Shown: one piece after another, positions 25,609 to 34,646 of the stretch | Position numbering within the stretch: the first letter of the stretch is position 1 | Layout: each line of letters starts with the position of its first letter | Assembly (NCBI GenBank): GCA_910577465.1 | Contig: CAJTMM010000025.1 | Coordinates: 1 to 39,309, forward strand | Source of the DNA: an uncultured Muribaculaceae bacterium | GTDB taxonomy: Bacteria > Bacteroidota > Bacteroidia > Bacteroidales > Muribaculaceae | Reading direction: 5' to 3' | Length of the DNA: 39,309 nucleotides | The notes under the pieces: model-generated | Database searches by the model: none | Told to the model about the DNA's origin: nothing | What the model saw: the letters and a program-made list of their open reading frames with translations, nothing else | Program-made: the position numbers and the translations under genes

Positions 25609-26646
25609 ATGAAAAGATTCGTCTATATATCACGTAATTACAAACATCCCGACTGCGGTGGAGGAATAGCGCGTACCGACATCGAATCCATCATGGAGCA
25701 AATGGGTTACATAAACATAGGACATCCCCACTCAGTCTCCCACAATGGACTTGTACACAGCCTTCGGAACATTACCGGAATATTTAAAGCCATTAGCCGG
25801 TTACGCCAAGGCGACACTCTGGTAATCCAGTACCAACAGAAGATGTTCGACCGGATATGCCGTGCAGCACACCGCAAAGGAGCCAAAGTGATATGCATTA
25901 TTCACGACCTCGACTCTTTCCGCAACAAGATACTTACTCCCGAACAGGAGATTCCGCTCCTGAACGGTGCCGATGTACTTCTGACACACAATCACCGTAT
26001 GCGTCGGTGGCTCACTGACCACGGATGCACCACACCTATGGTCGATTACGAAATCATGGACTATATCCACGGCACATCCGGAGAGCCCCATCCCATGCCT
26101 GCCGACGGCAATTTTTCACTTTACTTCGTGGGAAACCTGTCATCGGAGCTCAACGACTGGATTTACCAACTTGCTGAGATAATGCCGTCACGTCACATAT
26201 ACCTCTATGGTTCCGAACTCAACACCGACAAAGCCACCACGTTGCCCAACCTGCACCCGATGGGCACTGTTACCGACACAGAGATAATACGTCGGCACCA
26301 GGGCGATTTCGGCATATCGTGGTACGGACTTTCGCTCACCGAAGGAATAGGCAAGGTAGGCGAATACATGAATTACAACAATCCTCATAAGGTAGGTCTG
26401 TATCTGCGTTGCAATTCTCCGGTAATAGTATGGTCACACGCAGGCAGAGCCGAATTTATTATACGCGAGCAGATAGGTATAGCCGTGGACTCCCTTCTCC
26501 AGCTCGACAAAGCACTTTCAACTATAACTCCCGAGGATTACAGACGGATGATTGATTGCGTCAAACACATAAATCACAAACTTAAAACCGGTCGCTATCT
26601 CCGAGACGCACTCACACAAGCCATCGACATAATATACCGGTCATAA
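25609..26646 (+). CDS. Glycosyltransferase, galactofuranosyltransferase-like
   Basis: A 345-residue putative sugar transferase for surface polysaccharide. The N-terminus MKRFVYISRNYKHPD with IARTDIESIMEQMGYIN resembles WbbI-type beta-1,6-galactofuranosyltransferases, and VICIIHDLDSFRN, LLTHNHRMRRWL and the C-terminal WYGLSLTEGIGKVGEYMNYNNPHK nucleotide-sugar region fit a GT-B fold. The sugar donor is inferred by family resemblance only. Two starts are possible: ATG 25573, in the ATGA overlap with asnA, or ATG 25609, which fits the conserved family start and is chosen here. It ends just before a strong terminator. The coupling to asnA is odd, as the two functions are unrelated. Confidence 0.72.
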   Translation: MKRFVYISRNYKHPDCGGGIARTDIESIMEQMGYINIGHPHSVSHNGLVHSLRNITGIFKAISRLRQGDTLVIQYQQKMFDRICRAAHRKGAKVICIIHDLDSFRNKILTPEQEIPLLNGADVLLTHNHRMRRWLTDHGCTTPMVDYEIMDYIHGTSGEPHPMPADGNFSLYFVGNLSSELNDWIYQLAEIMPSRHIYLYGSELNTDKATTLPNLHPMGTVTDTEIIRRHQGDFGISWYGLSLTEGIGKVGEYMNYNNPHKVGLYLRCNSPVIVWSHAGRAEFIIREQIGIAVDSLLQLDKALSTITPEDYRRMIDCVKHINHKLKTGRYLRDALTQAIDIIYRS

Positions 26647-26651
26647 AAAAA

Positions 26652-26690
26652 TGAGTGTCGGACCAATCCCCCGACACTCAATCCTTTTTT
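26652..26690 (+). terminator. Intrinsic terminator after the galactofuranosyltransferase-like gene
   Basis: 10-bp perfect stem TGAGTGTCGG (26652-26661) and CCGACACTCA (26671-26680) with a 9-nt loop, then a T-run at 26685-26690. It begins 6 nt after the stop codon. Confidence 0.85.
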
Positions 26691-26931
26691 ACCGCCACCT
26701 CACGTGGCAAAACTAAATCCAATCTGTTTTAATCCTTACCTTATTGATATTGTACTTAACCTTAATCATTATTCTGTCCTATAACTAAAACCCGCAACCA
26801 CAACAAAACACTTAATCAATTTTTCAAAAAAATATCACAACAGTTAAAAAATCATCTGAACACACATAGAAAAACACTTGAAAAACATCCGTTACATGAC
26901 GATTTATTTGGCATTGCACCCTACTTATTCG
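26691..26931. other. AT-rich gene-free stretch before waaA
   Basis: About 240 bases with no supported open reading frame on either strand. It contains a small hairpin (GCCAC at 26694-26698 and GTGGC at 26704-26708) and several A-tracts (for example around 26821-26830). Nothing matching a known riboswitch or small RNA was recognised. It is simply the leader-side region of the LPS operon as far as can be seen. Confidence 0.5.
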
Positions 26932-26939
26932 TATCTTTG
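26907..26939 (+). promoter_or_regulatory. Putative promoter of the waaA-led LPS operon
   Basis: TTTG at 26907-26910, 21-nt spacer, and TATCTTTG at 26932-26939, a very good match to the Bacteroidetes -33/-7 pattern. The start of transcription is expected near 26946, about 50 nt before the ATG at 26997. Genes to about 37.8 kb follow on the same strand with short gaps or overlaps and no terminator in between. Confidence 0.7.
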
Positions 26940-26996
26940 CCGTGATTAGACCTGTTTTGTCCGATTGACAGAACATGCAACGTCCAATGAATTGAT

Positions 26997-28268
26997 ATGA
27001 ACATTATATACAACATAGCGGTAAACACAATGCACGGTGCGTTAAAAGCCTACTCTCACATGTTGGGCAAGAACAGCCGCCGTAAGTTTTCGCTGTTTGT
27101 AAAAGGTCAGCAGGGAATCAAGGGACATGTCCGACGCTCCATGAAGGACCGCCCGGATAAGCCTACCGTATGGATTCATGCGGCATCATTAGGCGAATAT
27201 GCAGTGGCGCGACCCATAATAGCCAAACTCAAACGCGACGGCGACTGCACAATAGTGCTGACATTTTTCTCACCATCAGGCTATAGAGCCTTGGAGCACA
27301 ACCACCCCGGAGTGGACTATCTGTTCTATCTACCGCTCGACACCAAGCGCAACGTACGTGCATTTCTAAACGCCGTGCAGCCCGATAAAGCTGTATTCCT
27401 GATATCAGAATATTGGCCAAACTATCTTCAGGAACTGAAGTTCAGGGCCATACCCACTTATCTCGTATCAGCCATCATACGCGACGACGCTCCATTTTTC
27501 AAATGGTACGGACGCATTTACCGCAAATCACTCTCATCCTACACCCACACCTATGTGCTGGATGAACGCTCGAAGTTCAACATGCTCATGCTCGGTGTCG
27601 ACAATGTGACCATTAGCGGCAATCCTCTGTTTGACAATGCCGAAACCGTCGCCAGTACACCTTGGCACAACGACATAATACATAATTTCTGCAACGACCG
27701 CAAGGTATTCATAGCAGGCAGTATAAGCGATGACAAAGACCTGGAGCTGGTGAGCACACTTGCCAACCGCCATCCCGACACACGCTTTCTGTTCGTGCCG
27801 CATGACATAAAGCCCAACAATCTGCGAGCCATCAAAGAATCTGTCAACGGAAAAGCGTTGCTGTATTCCGAATGTTCTGCCGATACTGACTTCACCGGGA
27901 CTCAGGTACTGATTGTGGACTTCGTGGGCGCACTCGCTTACATGTACCGCTACGCCACATGGGCTTACGTGGGCGGAGGCTTCACCCCTCTTCTGCACAG
28001 CCTTATTGAAGCTACCGTCTACGGCATCCCTGTATCTTTCGGACCGCAGATACACCGTAAAGTCACGCCCCGTCAGATGATTGACCTGGGCATAGGGCAG
28101 ATAGTACGAAATGCCGATGACCTTGACCGGTGGTTCACTTCCCTAAAGGACAATACACCACGACTTGAAGAGATACGGGAGATTTCGAAGAAATATGTAC
28201 ACAGCAATATCGGCGCCACCGAAGAAATCGTAAAAGCTATTGAAACCGGACTATGGGCGAACGACTGA
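26997..28268 (+). CDS. waaA: 3-deoxy-D-manno-octulosonic acid (Kdo) transferase
   Basis: Adds Kdo from CMP-Kdo to the lipid A precursor at the inner membrane (GT30, also called kdtA). The 423-residue product has a hydrophobic N-terminal anchor (MNIIYNIAVNTMHGAL), the catalytic Glu67 in WIHAASLGEYAVARP, VFLISEYWPNYLQEL, KVFIAGSISDDKD, and the C-terminal donor-binding AYVGGGFTPLLHSLIEATVYGIPVSFGP region split over two loops. Length is standard (about 410-430). It overlaps the acyltransferase gene by 16 nt. It is the first gene after a strong promoter, and kdsB two genes later makes its donor. Confidence 0.95.
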   Translation: MNIIYNIAVNTMHGALKAYSHMLGKNSRRKFSLFVKGQQGIKGHVRRSMKDRPDKPTVWIHAASLGEYAVARPIIAKLKRDGDCTIVLTFFSPSGYRALEHNHPGVDYLFYLPLDTKRNVRAFLNAVQPDKAVFLISEYWPNYLQELKFRAIPTYLVSAIIRDDAPFFKWYGRIYRKSLSSYTHTYVLDERSKFNMLMLGVDNVTISGNPLFDNAETVASTPWHNDIIHNFCNDRKVFIAGSISDDKDLELVSTLANRHPDTRFLFVPHDIKPNNLRAIKESVNGKALLYSECSADTDFTGTQVLIVDFVGALAYMYRYATWAYVGGGFTPLLHSLIEATVYGIPVSFGPQIHRKVTPRQMIDLGIGQIVRNADDLDRWFTSLKDNTPRLEEIREISKKYVHSNIGATEEIVKAIETGLWAND

Positions 28269-29131
28269 AATATTATCTATACCTGTGCCTGTTCATGCCG
28301 CTGGCATGGCTGCCGCTTTGCATACTCTATCGCCTGAGCGACCTGCTTTACGTGATAATGTACCGGATGAAGCATTACCGGCTCCATGTGGTGCGTGAGA
28401 ACCTGCGTACATCATTCCCCGACAAGTCACAGCAGGAACTATTGCAGATTGAAAAGGAATTTTACCATCATTTCTGCGACAACATCGTGGAAACCATAAA
28501 ATTGCTTCATATCTCCGACAAGCAGATGCGCCGGCGGGTAACCGTACATGGCACTGAATTTGTGGAAGATACAGCACGGCGAAACAGACCGTTGGTAATC
28601 TATCTCGGCCATTACGGCAATTGGGAGTGGGTACCGTCCATAACCTTGTTCTACAACGAGCCTAAAGTATCGGCTCAGATTTACAAACCCATCCACGACG
28701 CAGCCTTCGACAAACTGATGTTACGCCTGCGCTCGCGTTTCCATTCCATATCCATTCCCCGTAAGAAAGCATTCCGACAACTCCTCACCATGCGTCGCGA
28801 CATCGGCACATTCATGGTAGGATTCATATCCGACCACCGCACCAATCGCGACGCATCGAAATACCATATTGACTTTCTGCGTCACGACACCGAATTCTTT
28901 CCCGGAGGTGAAGAGATAGGCAATCGCATCGATGCCGAATTTCTGTATCTTGACGTGGAGAAAACGAGTCGCGGACATTACACATTCACCCTCGTGCCAA
29001 TAGTGCCTGACAACACTGACCAAGACTATCCGATTACAAGAAAATATCTCAAAATGCTTGAAGCCACCATTGACCGCGCACCCGCCTATTGGCTATGGTC
29101 GCACAAACGTTGGCTCAAACCTAAAAAATAA
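28253..29131 (+). CDS. Lipid A acyltransferase (LpxL/HtrB-type)
   Basis: Transfers a secondary acyl chain onto Kdo-lipid A from acyl-ACP at the inner membrane. The 292-residue product has an N-terminal membrane helix (YLYLCLFMPLAWLPLCILY at about 8-26), the HX4E acyltransferase motif at His120-Glu125 (YLGHYGNWEW), a second block with GFISDHRTNRDAS, and the usual AYWLWSHKRWL end. Length fits LpxL/LpxM (about 290-310). It overlaps waaA by 16 nt and is 14 nt before kdsB. Bacteroidales usually encode one enzyme of this type, so LpxL versus LpxM cannot be decided. Confidence 0.9.
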   Translation: MGERLKYYLYLCLFMPLAWLPLCILYRLSDLLYVIMYRMKHYRLHVVRENLRTSFPDKSQQELLQIEKEFYHHFCDNIVETIKLLHISDKQMRRRVTVHGTEFVEDTARRNRPLVIYLGHYGNWEWVPSITLFYNEPKVSAQIYKPIHDAAFDKLMLRLRSRFHSISIPRKKAFRQLLTMRRDIGTFMVGFISDHRTNRDASKYHIDFLRHDTEFFPGGEEIGNRIDAEFLYLDVEKTSRGHYTFTLVPIVPDNTDQDYPITRKYLKMLEATIDRAPAYWLWSHKRWLKPKK

Positions 29132-29145
29132 AAACACATCCGATT

Positions 29146-29871
29146 ATGAAAATTATCTGTGTGATTCCGGCACGTGCCGAATCGAGCCGATTCTTCGAGA
29201 AACCCCTTGCCCTTATTTGCGGTAAGCCTATGATACAATGGGTATACGAACATTGCAAGGAAGTGGAAATGTTTGAAGAAGTGTACGTGGCTACCGACAG
29301 TGAGAAAATCAAGGCTACAGCCGAATCCTTCGGTGCCAATGTAATAATGACCCGTTCCGACCACGACACAGCCACCGAACGTCTCTACGAGGTATCCACC
29401 AAAATACCCGCCGACCTATACGTGATGGTCAACGGCGACGAACCCCTTCTGACACGCGATGCCATAGTGCAGTGCGTACCCGAAGGTCTGAAACCCGACG
29501 ATTTCTTCGTGTCAAACCTCATGACCGACTTCACAAACCCGGTGGAGGTAGTCGACGCCACAAATCTGAAGATTGTGACCGCCGCCGACCATCGTTGTCT
29601 GTTCATATCCCGCAGCCCCATCCCCTATCCCAAGGGAGCCATGGACTATGTGTTCCATAAATTCGTGGGCGTAGGCGCATTTACCCGCAAGGCTCTTGAT
29701 TTCTACCACAACACTCCCCGCGGTCCAATCGAGAAAATCGAAGAGAACGACTCTTTCCGTTTCCTTGAGAATCACATGCCCATATATTACTACAACTGCC
29801 ATTGCAAATCATTGTCTGTCGACAACCGCAAGGACATCGAAGGAGTGGAAGCCTATATCAAAGGGCTGTAA
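29146..29871 (+). CDS. kdsB: CMP-Kdo synthetase (3-deoxy-manno-octulosonate cytidylyltransferase)
   Basis: Activates Kdo with CTP to CMP-Kdo, the donor for WaaA; cytoplasmic. The 241-residue product shows the family start VIPARAESSRFFEKPLA, GKPMIQWVYE, VYVATDSEKI, NGDEPLLTRDA with the metal-binding Asp, SRSPIPYP and the C-terminal SVDNRKDIEGVEAYI. Length is standard (about 245). It sits 14 nt after the acyltransferase and 15 nt before the GT9 gene. Placing kdsB, waaA and the acyltransferase in one operon is a logical unit for the inner LPS core. Confidence 0.96.
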   Translation: MKIICVIPARAESSRFFEKPLALICGKPMIQWVYEHCKEVEMFEEVYVATDSEKIKATAESFGANVIMTRSDHDTATERLYEVSTKIPADLYVMVNGDEPLLTRDAIVQCVPEGLKPDDFFVSNLMTDFTNPVEVVDATNLKIVTAADHRCLFISRSPIPYPKGAMDYVFHKFVGVGAFTRKALDFYHNTPRGPIEKIEENDSFRFLENHMPIYYYNCHCKSLSVDNRKDIEGVEAYIKGL

Positions 29872-29886
29872 TCCCATATTGGAGTT

Positions 29887-30903
29887 ATGTTAATAATACG
29901 CTTGTCGGCACTTGGCGATGTAGCCATGACTCTGCCCGCCATATATTCTTTGGCGGAGCAGTACCCGTCGCTTGACATACACGTGCTCACGCGTCCATTC
30001 TTTGCAAAGCTCTTTATCAACGCTCCGGCAAACGTAGAGGTAATCGGTGCCGATTTTAAAAGGGAATACAAGGGAATACGGGGAATGACGCGCCTGCTAA
30101 GAAGATTGGCACGCCTGCACCCTGACTGCGTTGCCGATCTGCACAACGTGCTACGCTCATGGACCATCGATACATTCTTCCGTTTGAGAGGAGTGAAAGT
30201 TGCCATGGTACGTAAGCAGCGTGCCAGTCGTCGCAAGCTATTGCGTAACCATACTCCGCAGACCAACTTCGTAGACCGCTACGCACAGGTATTCGCTAAA
30301 CTCGGCTATCCCATACATCTCACGTTCCGCTCCATATTTCCGGATGGAGCACCGGGAAGCCCCGTGGAGATACAGCATCCTGCCATAGGCATAGCACCAT
30401 TCGCAAGATACGCCAACAAGACATATCCCCCGGACCGGATGTTCCGCGCCGTCAGACTTCTCGCTTCACAAGGTTACCATATATACCTGTTCGGCGGACG
30501 TGGTGACGAAGCGGAGACCCTCGGGAAATGGGCGTCGGAAGTTTCCTGCTGCACATCACTGGCAGGACAGTTTCCCATAACCGACGAACTTGCCATAATG
30601 GCACACATGGATGCCATGATAACGATGGACTCGGCAAACCAACACCTCGCGGCACTTACAGGCACACGAGTTGTATCCATCTGGGGCAGTACCGCACCCA
30701 TCTGCGGATTTCTCGCTTACGGACAGAACCCTGCCGATACCATCTGCATGAATCTTCCGTGCCAACCATGCTCCGTTGCCGGAATGCCGGAATGTCCCTT
30801 GGGACACTTTGACTGCATGAACCGCATCACACCACAGGCTATCGCCGACAAGATACACGGCATAGTACCACCGCCATTACAAAAACAAAACACACCATCA
30901 TAA
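29887..30903 (+). CDS. Glycosyltransferase family 9 (heptosyltransferase-type)
   Basis: A GT-B enzyme probably adding a sugar to the LPS inner core. The 338-residue product starts MLIIRLSALGDVAMTLPAIYSL, the hallmark GT9 N-terminus, has PAIGIAPFARYANKTYP in the hinge region, and the donor-side block MDAMITMDSANQHLAALTGTRVVSIWGST. The C-terminal cluster CQPCSVAGMPECPLGHFDC has four cysteines, also common in the family. GT9 enzymes act on heptose in many Gram-negatives, but no heptose-synthesis gene is visible here, so the sugar is uncertain. Operon position behind kdsB supports LPS core assembly. Confidence 0.88.
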   Translation: MLIIRLSALGDVAMTLPAIYSLAEQYPSLDIHVLTRPFFAKLFINAPANVEVIGADFKREYKGIRGMTRLLRRLARLHPDCVADLHNVLRSWTIDTFFRLRGVKVAMVRKQRASRRKLLRNHTPQTNFVDRYAQVFAKLGYPIHLTFRSIFPDGAPGSPVEIQHPAIGIAPFARYANKTYPPDRMFRAVRLLASQGYHIYLFGGRGDEAETLGKWASEVSCCTSLAGQFPITDELAIMAHMDAMITMDSANQHLAALTGTRVVSIWGSTAPICGFLAYGQNPADTICMNLPCQPCSVAGMPECPLGHFDCMNRITPQAIADKIHGIVPPPLQKQNTPS

Positions 30904-30914
30904 CCACTCCTCCT

Positions 30915-32750
30915 ATGGTTACATTTCTTATTTTCATCCTGAGCTATTACTGCTTGTGCCTGCTGTTCTTCGGTGTGGTACAGCGCCCTATGTTCTGCAT
31001 ATACAACCGGAAGTCAAATACTGAGCCCCTGAGAGGTACTGATATTATCCAGGTTTACTCCTATGGATTCCGTACCGACAGGATAGCCGCAGCATACCTC
31101 ACTGCCATACCCATGCTGATATGTGCAGTGCATGCTATCGTCCCGTTGTTCAGCCTGCCTGTAGTACTCGGTATCTACAACGCCATCATAGCGCTTGCAT
31201 TGGGACTTATAGTAAGTTCCGACACATTGCTTTACCGGTTCTGGCAGTTCAAGCTCGACGCGTCAGCCCTCGCCTACCTCAAATCCATCAGAGGTGCAAT
31301 GGCAAGCGTATCCACATGGTATGTGATAGGGGCACTTGCCGTAGTGCTTGTCATAGGCGGAATATTTTTCCTCGGCACATTGGCAGTCACCGGCATATAC
31401 ACGCATCTCGGTACATTCATAGCCAACGGATGGATTATGAAATGCGTCACGGCATTGTCGGCGATCATAATAGCAGGACTGCTTTTCGCCATAGTGCGCG
31501 GACTGGGACGACGCCCCAACTCCCCGAGCAAATCCTACTTCGGCACTAACATTTACCTAAATCATTGTGCCGTCAATCCTGTGTACAATTTCATCTACTC
31601 ATTCTCCATGATGGATGACTTCCGGAAACAGTTCCGCGAATTTACCGAAGAGAAGTGCGATAAAATTTACGCCCCGCTGTTCCCGCTCACCGGCAAACCC
31701 ACCGTGGAACTGCTCAACACACCCCGCCCCAACATACTATTCATAGTATGGGAAAGTTTGTGTGCGCGGTTCATCGAGCCATTGGGCGGACAATCCAATG
31801 TATTGGTCAACTTTGAACGGCTTGCAAAGGAAGGTGTATTCTTCACTCACTGTGACGCAGGCAATACCCGCACCCCGCAAGGGCTTATATGTCTTCTCAG
31901 CGGGTATCTCGGACAACCCACCACCACGCTCATGCGCTATACACGCAAGCTTCCCACGCTTCCGGCGCTTCCACGTACACTGAAAAAAGAAGGATACCAC
32001 ACCACAGCCCTTCATGGCGGTGATTTGTCCATATTCCACAAATGGGACTATTATGTAGCTGCCGGACACGACCGTCTGGTACAGGAATGCGACTTCCCCG
32101 CCGACTCTATTAAAGGCAAATGGGGCATACATGACGGTGTATTGTTCGATTGGCTGTTCGATGACATAATGGACAAGACCCGTCGTGGCGAACGATGGTA
32201 CACTACATTCCAGACACTCAGTTCGCACGAAGAATTCAAAGTACCGTACAACCGTCTGCCTGACGACGAGATAGCCAATTCTTACGCATACGTTGACGAT
32301 GCGTTCGGACGATTCATAGACCGGTTGAAAGCCACACCGGCATGGGACAATCTGCTCATCGTATGCACCGGCGACCACGGCTGCTACTACGGCGAGCAAC
32401 TGCCACGCGAAAAATATCCGCACATCCCCGTACTGCTGCTCGGCGGAGCCGTTAAGAAACCAATGGAGATTGACACCATCATGAGCCAAACCGACATTGC
32501 CGCCACCCTGCTCGGGCAAATGGGGCTACCGCACGAGGACTTCATATTCAGCCGCGACATACTCGCTGACACCTATACCATGCCATTCTCCATCCACACC
32601 TACAACAATGGATTCATTGTGCGCGACCCACGTGGATTTACCAACTACGACAATGTATCTCAGACACCCATTGCCGGAGCCGACCCACGTCGTGAAGAGA
32701 TAGGCAAAGCTATACTACAGAAACTGTACGATGACCTCAGCAAACGATAA
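30915..32750 (+). CDS. LTA-synthase/sulfatase-fold membrane phosphotransferase, paralog 1
   Basis: A 611-residue inner-membrane protein with five or so N-terminal membrane segments (about 3-20, 57-105, 133-165, 172-196) and a large periplasmic alkaline-phosphatase-superfamily domain. Predicted metal ligands and nucleophile are visible: Glu280 (IVWESL), Thr320 (NTRTPQG), His438 (LSSHEEF), Asp487/His488 (TGDHG). Such proteins move phosphoglycerol or phosphoethanolamine-type groups onto glycans or lipids, or hydrolyse sulfate or phosphate esters. In an LPS operon a decoration role is likely. The loop around the nucleophile differs from the next gene's (TRTPQG instead of FRTDRG), so substrate or activity may differ. 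It follows the GT9 gene by 11 nt. Confidence 0.85.
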   Translation: MVTFLIFILSYYCLCLLFFGVVQRPMFCIYNRKSNTEPLRGTDIIQVYSYGFRTDRIAAAYLTAIPMLICAVHAIVPLFSLPVVLGIYNAIIALALGLIVSSDTLLYRFWQFKLDASALAYLKSIRGAMASVSTWYVIGALAVVLVIGGIFFLGTLAVTGIYTHLGTFIANGWIMKCVTALSAIIIAGLLFAIVRGLGRRPNSPSKSYFGTNIYLNHCAVNPVYNFIYSFSMMDDFRKQFREFTEEKCDKIYAPLFPLTGKPTVELLNTPRPNILFIVWESLCARFIEPLGGQSNVLVNFERLAKEGVFFTHCDAGNTRTPQGLICLLSGYLGQPTTTLMRYTRKLPTLPALPRTLKKEGYHTTALHGGDLSIFHKWDYYVAAGHDRLVQECDFPADSIKGKWGIHDGVLFDWLFDDIMDKTRRGERWYTTFQTLSSHEEFKVPYNRLPDDEIANSYAYVDDAFGRFIDRLKATPAWDNLLIVCTGDHGCYYGEQLPREKYPHIPVLLLGGAVKKPMEIDTIMSQTDIAATLLGQMGLPHEDFIFSRDILADTYTMPFSIHTYNNGFIVRDPRGFTNYDNVSQTPIAGADPRREEIGKAILQKLYDDLSKR

Positions 32751-32777
32751 CCACAGTCTACACAACGCCACGGAACC

Positions 32778-34619
32778 ATGATGTCATTTCTGATACTCGC
32801 CACCGCTTTCTGGTTGTACTGCGCAGCTTTCTTCTGTGTGATACAGAAACCGCTGTTCGGATTATACAATCATAAATCCATGGCACCAGGCGACAACAGC
32901 CTGCGCAACATATCGCGCATCTACACCCATGGCTTCGTTTCCGATGCCATCGTGGCATCCTACCTCACAGCCGTACCACTGCTGTTGGGGGCACTGCACA
33001 CATTGCTGCCATACTTCAACCTGCTCACGCTTCTCATCATATATTGCGCCATAGCCGCACTCGCTGTCGGTGCGCTCGTTGCCGCTGACACCGCGCTATA
33101 CCGGTTCTGGCAATTCAAACTCGACGCATCGGTATTCACTTATCTCCGCTCACTAAAAGGAGCTACCGCCAGCGTATCGACATCATACATAATACTTGCC
33201 ACATTGGTATGGCTTGCCATATCAGCAATATTCTTCATCGGATGCCTATGGATATGCGACATATATTGCCGTCACACACCTGCTATATCCATGCCATGGT
33301 GGGGATATATCGCCACACTCACGGCATTGGCAGCGGCAATAGGCATATTGTTCCTGATAATACGCGGACTGAAGATTCGCCCCAACAACCCAAGCGTGGT
33401 GTACTTCAGCAAATCACCGTTTCTCAACCACTGGGCACTCAACCCCGGATATAACCTCATCTACTCCCTTACCACTAAAGATGAGTTCCGCAAGCAATTC
33501 CGCCATTTCAGCGATGAAGAATGCCAACGCATAACAGCCCCCCTGTTTCCTACCACCGGCACACCCTTAAAAAAACTCCTGAACACCGACCGCCCCAACA
33601 TACTGCTTGTGGTATGGGAAAGTTTAGGAGCGGGATTCATGGAATCGCTCGGCGGGAAGAAAGGCGTTGCCGAAAACATGGACCGTCTGGCATCGGAAGG
33701 GGTTCTGTTCACACGATGCACCGCCGGCAGTTTCCGCACCGACCGCGGATTGGTGTGCATACTGAGCGGCTATCTTGGACAACCCACCACCAGTATCATA
33801 CGATACACCCGCAAGCTGCCACATCTACCCGCACTCCCGCGCACACTCCGCGACCATGGCTACGAAACCACAGCAGTACATGGCGGCGACCTGACCATAA
33901 TGCACAAATCGGACTACTATCTCGCATCGGGACACGACCGCCTGGTAAGCCAGAAAGATATGCCCAAATCGGCTCCGGCAGGAAAATGGGGCATAGATGA
34001 CGGCTACATGTTCCAATGGCTCTACGACGACATAATGGAGAAGACCGATCGCGGCGCACGCTGGTTCACCACACTCCAGACACTAAGCTCACACGAGCCC
34101 TTCACCGTGCCGTATCACCGTCTTGACAATAAAGTAGACAACTCCTTTGCCTATACCGACCACTGTTTCGGTGAATTGGTAGAGAAACTCAAGCACACAC
34201 CCGCATGGGACAATCTGCTCATAATATGCGTAGCCGACCACGGACTTGGCGGCGGCAACTCATCACAGCCGCGCAACGAGTACGCGCACATCCCCGTACT
34301 GCTTACCGGAGGTGCTGTAAAAGCACCCGCGCGTATCGATACCATAATGAGCCAGACTGACATCGCCGCTACCATACTCGGACAGATGGGACTGCCGCAC
34401 GATGATTTCACATTCAGCCGCGACATTCTCGCTGACACATATACCCGACCCTTCTCATTCCACACCTATAACAACGGTTTCATGTTCACCGATGCCAATG
34501 GTCATCACACCGTCTACGACAACGTTGCGGAACAAGCCATCGTAAACCCCGACGCCGAGCGTGAGAAAACCGGTAAAGCCATACTACAGAAACTATACGA
34601 CGATTTAGCCGATAAATAA
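32778..34619 (+). CDS. LTA-synthase/sulfatase-fold membrane phosphotransferase, paralog 2
   Basis: A 613-residue protein collinear with the preceding one over its full length (for example FRKQFR, LSGYLGQPTT, RYTRKLP, LPALPRTL, AVHGGDL, IMSQTDIAAT and ILGQMGLPH recur), so the pair arose by tandem duplication. Metal and nucleophile residues are Glu281, Thr321 (FRTDRG, the form usual in Bacteroidales members), His439 and Asp487/His488. Membrane segments occupy about residues 1-20, 60-115, 135-165 and 175-200. It begins 27 nt after paralog 1; two ATGs (32778 and 32781) are possible. The likely job is transfer of a phospho-alcohol group to a surface glycan or lipid A; the substrate is not known. 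Confidence 0.87.
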   Translation: MMSFLILATAFWLYCAAFFCVIQKPLFGLYNHKSMAPGDNSLRNISRIYTHGFVSDAIVASYLTAVPLLLGALHTLLPYFNLLTLLIIYCAIAALAVGALVAADTALYRFWQFKLDASVFTYLRSLKGATASVSTSYIILATLVWLAISAIFFIGCLWICDIYCRHTPAISMPWWGYIATLTALAAAIGILFLIIRGLKIRPNNPSVVYFSKSPFLNHWALNPGYNLIYSLTTKDEFRKQFRHFSDEECQRITAPLFPTTGTPLKKLLNTDRPNILLVVWESLGAGFMESLGGKKGVAENMDRLASEGVLFTRCTAGSFRTDRGLVCILSGYLGQPTTSIIRYTRKLPHLPALPRTLRDHGYETTAVHGGDLTIMHKSDYYLASGHDRLVSQKDMPKSAPAGKWGIDDGYMFQWLYDDIMEKTDRGARWFTTLQTLSSHEPFTVPYHRLDNKVDNSFAYTDHCFGELVEKLKHTPAWDNLLIICVADHGLGGGNSSQPRNEYAHIPVLLTGGAVKAPARIDTIMSQTDIAATILGQMGLPHDDFTFSRDILADTYTRPFSFHTYNNGFMFTDANGHHTVYDNVAEQAIVNPDAEREKTGKAILQKLYDDLADK

Positions 34620-34646
34620 GACCCACACAACCGAATCCGCTACATC

